DNA of 19,885 bases from Bacteroidales bacterium (GTDB lineage Bacteria; Bacteroidota; Bacteroidia; Bacteroidales; Bacteroidaceae). The stretch's first letter is position 1, and the number at the start of each line of letters is the position of its first letter. Location: positions 1 through 19,885 of the forward strand of contig SFKY01000044.1 in NCBI GenBank assembly GCA_004554665.1. The letters run 5' to 3'. The notes below the pieces were generated by a model. The model was not told the origin of the DNA. It saw nothing but the letters and a program-made list of their open reading frames with translations, and did no database searches. Made by a program: the position numbers and the translations under genes. Below are positions 1-5,674 of this stretch, one piece after another.

Positions 1-12
1 GTATCTCTTAAT

Positions 13-432
13 TTACTTTTTTATTATTTTCCAAGTATTTTCCTTGTTGTTTAAAGAAATATGCAAAAAATAGACACCGTTTGGTTGAGAACTGATATTT
101 ACTTCTGTCCGTGGTGACACCACATGGGTGGAAAGTATTTGCTGTCCAGAGACATTGAAAATACGGAAAACACATAGGTCTGAATTATCATACCCCATGA
201 TTTCAATACCCAATCTACCTTTTGTAGGATTGGGATATATCCGAATATCTTTTCCTGATATGATATCCGAATGGCACTCTGTTGCTCCTGCTTTCTGCCG
301 AAGAGCTTTAGCCATCATCACAATTTCTCTTTTAACACGATTGCCTGCATTATCATAAGTGTATTTGACACTCTGGGCAAGAACGGCGTAGGGTATTGCT
401 AACATGAGCAGTATAGCTAAGTCTTTCTTCAT
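13..432 (-). CDS. Small secreted protein with T9SS type A sorting domain and RHS-like leader
   Basis: This 139-residue protein has an N-terminal signal peptide (hydrophobic residues about 5-19, ending AVLAQ). Directly after it comes a segment resembling one RHS/YD repeat (YTYDNAGNRVKREIV, about 24-38). The C-terminal 75 residues look like a Por/T9SS sorting domain: the entry motif IYPNPTKGRL, a central FNVSGQQI and the end GVYFLHISLNN...WKIIKK. Such domains direct export through the type IX system. Little is left once signal, YD segment and sorting domain are removed, so it has no visible enzymatic core. In Bacteroidetes, short proteins of this shape can sit next to large RHS-type genes; any such partner would lie left of the window (inference). 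The DNA is visibly more AT-rich than the genes to its right, suggesting transfer or a different history. A near-consensus -7 box (TAAGTTTA, minus strand, 452-459) lies just upstream. Exact function unknown. Confidence 0.8.
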   Translation of the reverse strand: MKKDLAILLMLAIPYAVLAQSVKYTYDNAGNRVKREIVMMAKALRQKAGATECHSDIISGKDIRIYPNPTKGRLGIEIMGYDNSDLCVFRIFNVSGQQILSTHVVSPRTEVNISSQPNGVYFLHISLNNKENTWKIIKK

Positions 433-520
433 ACGGTTAGTTATCTTCTTCTAAACTTAGAACGGGAAAGGGTTACGCTCATTGTGCGGAATCAGCGAAA
501 TATTTGCATTCTAAGTGACA

Positions 521-685
521 CTAGGCAAGTTGTAAAAGCGATACTGTCACCGCCCCTGCCGTGTCGGCCAAGAACTCCAGTTCGTCCAGGTATTCGCGTG
601 TCTTGTCCTCGTCCTGCTCCCGGGTGATGAGTCCCACCAGCACGGCGGTCTCCGCCTTGACCTCGGAAATCACAAATTCTTTCAT
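521..685 (-). pseudogene. hflX: Truncated 5' remnant of GTPase gene hflX
   Basis: This short reading frame begins MKEFVISEVKAETAVLVGLI and continues with REQDED, TREYLDELEFLADTAGAVTV before an unrelated tail SLLQLA and a TAG stop, 54 residues in all. The first 48 or so residues match what I recall of the N-terminus of Bacteroidales HflX, a ribosome-associated GTPase of about 400 residues. The rest of HflX, including the whole G domain, is absent. In a neighbouring minus-strand frame (540 down to 511) the sequence reads RFYNLPSVT then stop, which faintly resembles the next HflX stretch (RFTQ...NSVTF), so decay by frameshift as well as truncation is possible. The start codon and upstream promoter are intact, so a short peptide may still be made. 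Whether a full hflX exists elsewhere cannot be seen here. The assignment rests on remembered family sequence, not a search. Confidence 0.8.
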
Positions 686-713
686 TACATTACCTATCTA
701 TATATATTAGTTG

Positions 714-721
714 CAAATTTA
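714..721 (-). promoter_or_regulatory. Promoter -7 box of the hflX remnant
   Basis: On the minus strand this reads TAAATTTG, a perfect match to the Bacteroidetes -7 consensus TAnnTTTG, 28 bp upstream of the remnant's ATG. The -33 element is poor (a TTTC within an A-rich stretch). The box appears to be the original hflX promoter, left in place when the body of the gene was lost. Confidence 0.55.
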
Positions 722-810
722 GGTATTTTTTTCGAAATGAAGAGGAATGACGGCCAAAAAAGCAAACAATTCTCATGGGACTCCATCTGCCAAGCCACTC
801 ACGCCAAGCT

Positions 811-849
811 CTACAAAGAGGGTGCAGAAGCCACAGCCCCTGCACCCTC
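811..849 (-). terminator. Probable terminator of the acyltransferase gene
   Basis: A 10-bp perfect stem (GAGGGTGCAG, 818-827, with CTGCACCCTC, 840-849) encloses a 12-nt loop. On the minus strand it is followed by TTTGTAG, a weak T tract. It sits just downstream of the acyltransferase stop codon, the expected place for an intrinsic terminator. The short T run lowers certainty. Confidence 0.6.
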
Positions 850-871
850 CGGCGATATCGATGCGATACGA

Positions 872-2038
872 TTATTTCTTCTTAGACACAAATCGGCGGG
901 CCAGCCAGTGACGCAGGGGCTCGTCATAGAGTTTCAGACAGAGCACAGCCACCACGATGCTGCCTACATAGACCACGATGACCACTGGCCATGTATCCGT
1001 AAAGCAGTGCAGGCCGCTGCGGATAAGCCATGCATAGAAGAGGTACATGAGTGGATAATGCACCACATAGAGGGGGAACGAGAGGTCTCCCAAGAAGCTG
1101 CAGATGGCTGTGGATCGCTTATCGGTAGTGGTGCCGGAGGCTCCTGTCCATACCAGAATCGGGAAAATGACAATCACGCACAGCATCTCGTAGATTCCGT
1201 TGAGACATACGGGCTGCAACCCGGCAATATAAGGAACGAGGAAGAGCACCAGCAGGGCGACCGAACAGATCCAGAAGGCACCGCGCACCTTGAAAGGCTT
1301 AAAATGGCGTGAGAGGAGCAATCCCATCGTATAAGGGAAGAGCATGCGCAGCATGCCACCGACGAAATTGGCGCTGTCGAGGGTCCAGCCCACTCCGATA
1401 CTGCCGTAGCCGCTCACATCGGTCAGGGCAAACCAAGAGAGACCAACACCCAACAAGACGGTGAGCACCGTGAGGGCACGGGTGGAGAGACGACGGATGA
1501 AGAGGGCATAGAGGATATTGCCGATGTATTCGAAAAAGAGCGACCAGCAGGGACCGTTGAGGGGGAACATCTCGCCGTTGCCACGCACCTCGCGAGGACA
1601 ACCGGGTACGGCGGGAATCATGAACATGGCAAAAAGCAGGGCCACCATCACCCACGAGGTGGCTACCGGCGTGCCATCCCACTGCACAGAACCCTGGATG
1701 AGGAAGGCAGCGGCACCCAGCACGGCTCCCATGACCACCATAGGATGCAGACGGATGATTCGGCGACGGAAGAAGTCGCCCAGCGTGAATCCCTTCTGCC
1801 AGCGGTCATCGTAGGCATAGCCGATAACAAAACCGGAGAGGATGAAGAAGAAGTCGACAGCAAGATAGCCGTGGTTGATAAATGTGATGACCGGGCTCCC
1901 TCCCGCAAAGGAGAAGCCTTCGAAAACGTGATAGAGTACCACGAGCAAGGCCGCCACGCCTCGGAGCCCGTCGAGCAGGGCATAGTGGGCCTTGGAATCG
2001 GCATACGAAGCCGATGAAGTGATGGATGGTTGATTCAT
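872..2038 (-). CDS. Acyltransferase 3 family (OafA/YrhL-like) integral membrane O-acyltransferase
   Basis: This 388-residue protein has about ten hydrophobic membrane spans. Near the N-terminus, LDGLRGVAALLVVLYHV contains the R-x10-H signature (Arg26, His37) of acyltransferase family 3, followed by the typical HGYLAVDFFFILSGFVIGY (about 56-74) and FFRRRIIRLHP (about 89-99). These enzymes sit in the inner membrane and move acyl groups, usually acetyl, onto sugars of surface polysaccharides, lipopolysaccharide or other exported molecules. The length is normal and the reading frame is intact. The substrate cannot be inferred because there is no polysaccharide cluster around it; it stands alone between an hflX remnant and the divergent nagB operon. 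The start at 2038 gives 21 polar residues before the first span. A matching promoter is about 200 bp upstream, leaving a long leader with two repeat elements. Confidence 0.9.
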   Translation of the reverse strand: MNQPSITSSASYADSKAHYALLDGLRGVAALLVVLYHVFEGFSFAGGSPVITFINHGYLAVDFFFILSGFVIGYAYDDRWQKGFTLGDFFRRRIIRLHPMVVMGAVLGAAAFLIQGSVQWDGTPVATSWVMVALLFAMFMIPAVPGCPREVRGNGEMFPLNGPCWSLFFEYIGNILYALFIRRLSTRALTVLTVLLGVGLSWFALTDVSGYGSIGVGWTLDSANFVGGMLRMLFPYTMGLLLSRHFKPFKVRGAFWICSVALLVLFLVPYIAGLQPVCLNGIYEMLCVIVIFPILVWTGASGTTTDKRSTAICSFLGDLSFPLYVVHYPLMYLFYAWLIRSGLHCFTDTWPVVIVVYVGSIVVAVLCLKLYDEPLRHWLARRFVSKKK

Positions 2039-2104
2039 ACTATAATGTTTAATGTTTCTTCATCTGTCTTTTGTCATAGTTAATGATTGCACATAGCGTA
2101 CGTA

Positions 2105-2163
2105 TAAGGTGTCGTTTACGAGGGCTAAACATGGCCTTTAGCGACGTAAAGGTGGCATTTGGC
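2105..2163. repeat. Array 1 of a three-unit 16-bp palindromic intergenic repeat
   Basis: Three related 16-bp units lie at 2105-2120 (TAAGGTGTCGTTTACG), 2127-2142 (AAACATGGCCTTTAGC) and 2148-2163 (AAAGGTGGCATTTGGC). Starts are 22 and 21 bp apart. Unit 2 with one flanking GCT becomes a clear palindrome (GCTAAA...TTTAGC). The same architecture recurs at 5475, 10564 and 19719. This copy lies between the acyltransferase start and its inferred promoter at 2236-2243, so it would be in the transcript leader. The units here are the more diverged ones. Function unknown; tandem operator sites or a REP-like element are both possible. Confidence 0.75.
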
Positions 2164-2180
2164 ATCCGTAGTGGTGCAGC

Positions 2181-2210
2181 TTTACCTTTTTACAGTTTTA
2201 CCTTTTTACC
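2181..2210. repeat. GTAAAA-type octamer repeat, leader of acyltransferase gene
   Basis: The plus strand has TTTACCTTTTTACAG followed by TTTTACCTTTTTACC; on the minus strand this is a run of GGTAAAAA/GGTAAAAC-like octamers. The same short unit recurs in the inverted repeat at 17698-17846 and at the 3' end of mutY (19628-19653). Here it is in the leader region of the acyltransferase transcript, adjacent to the three-unit palindrome array. Role unknown. Confidence 0.6.
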
Positions 2211-2234
2211 ATTCTAAGGTGCTGCCTCTATTTG

Positions 2235-2255
2235 GCAAAGGTAGTACAAACCGAG
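2235..2255 (-). promoter_or_regulatory. Promoter of the acyltransferase gene
   Basis: Read on the minus strand this is CTCGGTTTGTACTACCTTTGC plus one base trimmed at neither end. It holds a perfect -7 box TACCTTTG (2236-2243). The whole 21-bp block is identical at 20 of 21 positions to the block in front of mutY (18560-18580). No convincing -33 TTTG at the usual 19-20 bp is present; instead GGTTTG lies immediately upstream of the -7 box in both. It points at the acyltransferase, about 195 bp away, with no other minus-strand gene between. Confidence 0.55.
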
Positions 2256-2354
2256 GGTATCGTCCTCCTTTCGGGATGCAAATTTAACATTATTAAGACA
2301 TATCGGTGATATTTAACAGCCTTTTGTACTTTATTTACCACAGACCAGCCCTTG

Positions 2355-2417
2355 GTTGCCGGTGGGTTCCCATCGGATGGGAAACACCCAAACGGCCACA
2401 GATTACCCATCGGTAAC
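2355..2417. other. Structured non-coding segment with two mutually exclusive stems upstream of nagB
   Basis: One fold is a hairpin: TTCCCAT (2367-2373) pairs with ATGGGAA (2377-2383) over a CGG loop, extended by GGTG (2361-2364) with CACC (2385-2388). A second fold pairs GTTGCCGGTGGGT (2355-2367) with ACCCATCGGTAAC (2405-2417), 13 pairs including two G-U pairs on the plus strand. Both use 2361-2367, so they exclude each other. The segment lies 70-140 bp upstream of the nagB promoter; as DNA it could be an operator region, as RNA it would need an undetected upstream promoter. The remainder of 2256-2465 is AT-rich with no gene that I can support. Confidence 0.45.
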
Positions 2418-2465
2418 GACGAAAAAAAATAATTGGGTGCTTTTAAGAAAAATACACAGTTTTCT

Positions 2466-2497
2466 TTTCTTTTTATGACCAATAATTCGTAACTTTG
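2466..2497 (+). promoter_or_regulatory. Promoter of the nagB operon
   Basis: TAACTTTG at 2490-2497 fits TAnnTTTG exactly. A weak -33 (TTTC, 2466-2469) lies 20 bp upstream. Transcription would start near 2503-2507, which is downstream of the in-frame GTG at 2497. This excludes the longer start and supports ATG at 2533 with a leader of roughly 30 nt. Confidence 0.65.
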
Positions 2498-2532
2498 TGT
2501 ACAGAAAACTAAACTTAAACAGTATAAGAGAA

Positions 2533-3324
2533 ATGAGATTAATTATTGAATCTGATTATGAAAGGCTGTCACAGTGGGCGGCCAATCATGTGGTAGCACG
2601 TATCAATGCGGCCAATCCCACGGCCGAAAAACCTTTTGTGCTGGGACTTCCCACCGGTTCATCGCCAGAGGGCATGTATCGCTGCTTGGTAGCAGCTTAC
2701 AAAGCCGGAAAAGTTAGCTTCAAGCATGTACTCACGTTCAACATGGACGAGTATGTAGGTCTTCCCGAGAGCCATCCCGAGAGCTACCACTCGTTTATGC
2801 GTCGCAACCTGTTTGACCACATCGACTGCCCGGCTGAGAACATCCATATCCTGAACGGTAACGCCGAGGATCTGGAGGCAGAGTGCGCCAACTATGAGCG
2901 TATGATCGAGGAAGCCGGCGGTGTAGACCTCTTCCTCGGAGGCATCGGTCCCGATGGCCACATCGCTTTCAACGAGCCGTTCTCTTCTCTCACCTCCCGT
3001 ACCCGTATCAAGACGCTGACTACCGACACCATCATTGCCAACAGCCGATTCTTCGACAACGATGTAAACAAAGTGCCTAAGCACGCGCTCACCGTGGGTG
3101 TAGGTACCGTCATGTCTGCCCGCGAGGTGCTCATCCTCGTCAACGGACACCACAAGGCCCGTGCTCTCCAGGCTGCCGTAGAGGGTCCTGTGACCCAGGC
3201 ATGGACCATCAGCGCTCTGCAGCAGCACCCGCACGCCATCATCGTAGCCGACGAAGCCGCTACCGAAGAGCTCAAGGTTGGCACGTACAAGTATTTTAAG
3301 GACATCGAAAAGGATAATATATAA
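2533..3324 (+). CDS. nagB: Glucosamine-6-phosphate deaminase
   Basis: NagB converts glucosamine 6-phosphate to fructose 6-phosphate and ammonia in the cytoplasm, the step that brings amino sugars into glycolysis. From ATG 2533 the protein is 263 residues, the usual length, beginning MRLIIESDYERLSQWAA. Catalytic residues fall at the E. coli positions: Asp72 in FNMDEY, Asp141, His143 and Glu148 in GIGPDGHIAFNEP. The phosphate loop is GLPTGSSP (38-45). Residues of the E. coli allosteric site (Ser151, Ser152, Arg158, Lys160, Tyr254) are also present, so activation by GlcNAc-6-phosphate is plausible. An in-frame GTG at 2497 would add 12 residues (YRKLNLNSIRE), but it overlaps the -7 promoter box, so I reject it. 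The next gene starts 8 bp after the stop, clearly in the same operon. Confidence 0.95.
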   Translation: MRLIIESDYERLSQWAANHVVARINAANPTAEKPFVLGLPTGSSPEGMYRCLVAAYKAGKVSFKHVLTFNMDEYVGLPESHPESYHSFMRRNLFDHIDCPAENIHILNGNAEDLEAECANYERMIEEAGGVDLFLGGIGPDGHIAFNEPFSSLTSRTRIKTLTTDTIIANSRFFDNDVNKVPKHALTVGVGTVMSAREVLILVNGHHKARALQAAVEGPVTQAWTISALQQHPHAIIVADEAATEELKVGTYKYFKDIEKDNI

Positions 3325-3332
3325 TAGGTATT

Positions 3333-5324
3333 ATGAGACTCAATTTAAGTTCACAGATTGTTTTCAACAAAGTGCCCGAGGAGTTCTACAATCCGAAGAC
3401 GGCCGTTGAACGTTCAGAGATCACCCGTGAGGAGCATATCCCCACCGATATTCTTCCTACTGTTGAGGAAGGTGCCTGCCGTATAGCAGACGCAATCGTA
3501 TCAGAAATCAAGGCCAAGGAGCAGTTGGGCAAGTATTGCGTGCTCGGACTTGGCACTGGTCAGTCTCTCACACCCGTGTACAACGAGCTGATCCAGCGTT
3601 TCGAGAAGAAAGAGGTAAGTTTCAAGAGCGTGGTGGTATTCAATGCCTATGAGTATTTCCCATTGGCTGCCGATAACCAGCACAGCGCCATCAACCAGTT
3701 GCGCGAGCGTTTCCTCAGCCATGTAGACATTCCTGAGCAGAATATATATACGCTTGACGGAAGCATCGCCCAGGAGAGCGTGCAACAGCACTGCCGCCTC
3801 TACGAGCAGCGCATCCAGACCTTCGGCGGCATAGACATCATGCTGCTGGGCATTGGCCGTCTGGGCAACATCGCTACCAACGAGCCCGGTTCCAGCCTCA
3901 CTTCGGCTGCCCGCCTTATCCTTATCGACGCCACCAGCCGCGAGGAGATGAGCATGAGCTTCGGTTCGCAGGAGAGCGTACCGCCTTGTTCTATCACATT
4001 GGGTATAGCCGACATTCTGACTGCCCGCAAGATATTCCTCACTGCATGGGGTGAAGAGAAGGCAGACATCATCCGCGACACGGTAGAGGGCAAAATCACT
4101 GACAGCATACCGGCCAGTTTCCTGCAAACCCACAACGATGCCCACGTGGTCATCGACCTTTCGGCTGCCAGCAAGCTCACCCGTATCATCCACCCGTGGC
4201 TCGTGACCAGCTGCAAGTGGACCGACAAGCTCACCCGTGCTGCACTGGTATGGCTCTGCCAGATTACCGGCAAACCTATCCTCAAGCTCACCAATAAGGA
4301 TTACAACGAAAACGGTCTCTCCGAACTGCTGGCACTATACGGATCTGCTTACGATGCCAACATCAAGATATTCAACGACCTGCAGCACACCATCACCGGA
4401 TGGCCCGGCGGCAAGCCCAACGCAGACGACACATATCGTCCCGAGCGTGCCAACCCCTTCCCCAAGCGTGTGATTGTCTTCTCTCCACACCCGGACGACG
4501 ACGTAATCTCTATGGGCGGCACTATCCAGCGTCTGGTGAAGCAAGGTCATGACCTGCACGTAGCTTACGAGACCAGCGGTAACATCGCTGTAGGCGACGA
4601 GGAGGTAACACGCTTCATGCACTTCGTCAATGGCTTCAACCAACTGTTCCTGGACAGCAAGGACGAGACCATCAAGAAGATGTACAAGGACATCAAGAAA
4701 TTCCTTGCCAACAAGAAAGAGGGCGACATGGATACTGCCGAGGTACGTACCATCAAGGGACTTATCAGACGTGGCGAAGCCCGTACGGCAAGCACCTTCA
4801 ACAAGATTCCTCTTGACCACGTACACTTCCTCGACCTCCCCTTCTATGAGAGTGGTAAGATTGAGAAGCTCCCGATGTCTGAGAAAGACGTGGAGATTGT
4901 ACGTCAGTTGCTCCAGACCGTTAAACCGCACCAGATCTTCGTGGCCGGCGACCTCGCCGACCCGCACGGCACACACCGCAAGTGTACCGACGCTGTACTG
5001 GCTGCCATCGATGTGGAGAAAGAAGCTGGCGCCGAATGGCTCAAAGACTGCCGCATCTGGATGTATCGCGGTGCTTGGGCTGAGTGGGAAATCGAGAATA
5101 TCGAGATGTGTGTACCGATGAGCCCCGAAGAGTTGCGTGCTAAGCGTAATTCTATCCTCAAGCACTCGTCTCAGATGGAGAGTGCACCCTTCCTCGGCAA
5201 CGACGAGCGCCTGTTCTGGCAGCGCGCAGAGGACCGCAACCGCGCTACAGCCGCTCTGTACGACTCACTGGGCCTGGCCTGCTATGAGGCTATGGAAGCT
5301 TTCGTGGAGTACAAGCCGCTGTAA
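3333..5324 (+). CDS. NagB-like/PIG-L deacetylase fusion protein with degenerate deaminase domain
   Basis: The 663-residue protein joins a NagB-type domain (about 40-290) to a PIG-L/LmbE N-acetylglucosaminyl deacetylase domain (about 378-600). In the first half the phosphate loop is altered to GLGTGQSL (72-79), and the catalytic stretches have changed: FNMDEY is FNAYEY (103-108) and GIGPDGHIAFNEP is GIGRLGNIATNEP (173-185). Equivalents of Asp72, Asp141 and His143 are thus lost, while the Glu148 equivalent remains. This domain probably binds a sugar phosphate without deaminating it (inference). The second half keeps PHPDDD (385-390) and DPHGTH (543-548), the metal and catalytic motifs of the zinc-dependent deacetylases. 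Bacteroides have a similar two-domain protein, often annotated simply as a deaminase. Co-transcription with nagB suggests work on an N-acetylated amino sugar, making or sensing the NagB substrate. No signal peptide, so cytoplasmic. Confidence 0.9.
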   Translation: MRLNLSSQIVFNKVPEEFYNPKTAVERSEITREEHIPTDILPTVEEGACRIADAIVSEIKAKEQLGKYCVLGLGTGQSLTPVYNELIQRFEKKEVSFKSVVVFNAYEYFPLAADNQHSAINQLRERFLSHVDIPEQNIYTLDGSIAQESVQQHCRLYEQRIQTFGGIDIMLLGIGRLGNIATNEPGSSLTSAARLILIDATSREEMSMSFGSQESVPPCSITLGIADILTARKIFLTAWGEEKADIIRDTVEGKITDSIPASFLQTHNDAHVVIDLSAASKLTRIIHPWLVTSCKWTDKLTRAALVWLCQITGKPILKLTNKDYNENGLSELLALYGSAYDANIKIFNDLQHTITGWPGGKPNADDTYRPERANPFPKRVIVFSPHPDDDVISMGGTIQRLVKQGHDLHVAYETSGNIAVGDEEVTRFMHFVNGFNQLFLDSKDETIKKMYKDIKKFLANKKEGDMDTAEVRTIKGLIRRGEARTASTFNKIPLDHVHFLDLPFYESGKIEKLPMSEKDVEIVRQLLQTVKPHQIFVAGDLADPHGTHRKCTDAVLAAIDVEKEAGAEWLKDCRIWMYRGAWAEWEIENIEMCVPMSPEELRAKRNSILKHSSQMESAPFLGNDERLFWQRAEDRNRATAALYDSLGLACYEAMEAFVEYKPL

Positions 5325-5352
5325 AGAGCAATATAGACCATAATTATCATAG

Positions 5353-5390
5353 CGGAGGCGACATGTTTTGTGTCGCCTCCGTTTTGTTTA
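5353..5390 (+). terminator. Rho-independent terminator of the nagB operon
   Basis: CGGAGGCGACA (5353-5363) pairs perfectly over 11 bp with TGTCGCCTCCG (5371-5381), with a 7-nt loop, followed by TTTTGTTT. It lies 28 bp after the stop of the PIG-L fusion gene. The 5391-5474 stretch after it contains nothing I can identify. Confidence 0.92.
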
Positions 5391-5474
5391 TCCTGAATCG
5401 GGTATTTACAGAACTGTTTTCTTCGTTTCCTGACTATCTATTTAAGGTGACACCGGAATCCGTCTTCCAACCGT

Positions 5475-5534
5475 AAACGTGGCATTTAGCGGTCGCAAAC
5501 GTGGCATTTAGCACCTCCAAATGCGGCATTTAGG
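5475..5534. repeat. Array 2 of the three-unit palindromic intergenic repeat
   Basis: This is the most regular copy. AAACGTGGCATTTAGC occurs twice, identically, at 5475-5490 and 5497-5512, followed by AAATGCGGCATTTAGG at 5519-5534. The period is exactly 22 bp both times, while the 6-bp spacers between units differ in sequence. Conservation of unit and spacing but not spacer suggests selection for protein sites on one face of the helix rather than recent tandem duplication (inference). It lies between the nagB-operon terminator and the helicase promoter, about 110 bp upstream of the latter's -7 box. Confidence 0.8.
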
Positions 5535-5619
5535 ATTCACAGATATGGGCACGAGCAGACCGTATTGGGCATTGAGCTGATGATTTTGTTGGCTACAGGA
5601 TGATTTCCACGTCCCGTGA

Positions 5620-5651
5620 CTTGGCTATTCAACTGGTTTTTATTACATTTG
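5620..5651 (+). promoter_or_regulatory. Promoter of the helicase-exonuclease gene
   Basis: CTTG (5620-5623), a 20-bp spacer and TACATTTG (5644-5651), a perfect TAnnTTTG box. The ATG at 5675 is 23 bp beyond the box, giving a leader of about 15 nt. Confidence 0.65.
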
Positions 5652-5674
5652 TGATAGCTAAAACATAAGCGACG

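Noticed and set aside
737..1312. 191-residue plus-strand frame opposite the acyltransferase gene
   Set aside because: It is antisense to a clear membrane acyltransferase, has no recognisable domain and is rich in His, Gln and Glu as expected of a shadow frame.
2228..2482. 84-residue minus-strand frame in the nagB upstream gap
   Set aside because: It covers the promoter block and hairpin region, has no recognisable sequence, and its end (SVCTTFAK) is just the translation of the promoter block shared with mutY.
2497..2532. Upstream in-frame GTG start for nagB, adding 12 residues
   Set aside because: The GTG is within the -7 promoter box (2490-2497), so it would precede the transcription start; family homology begins at ATG 2533.
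5475..5534. Possible CRISPR array
   Set aside because: Only three 16-bp units with 6-bp spacers and no cas genes; spacing is far too short for CRISPR.
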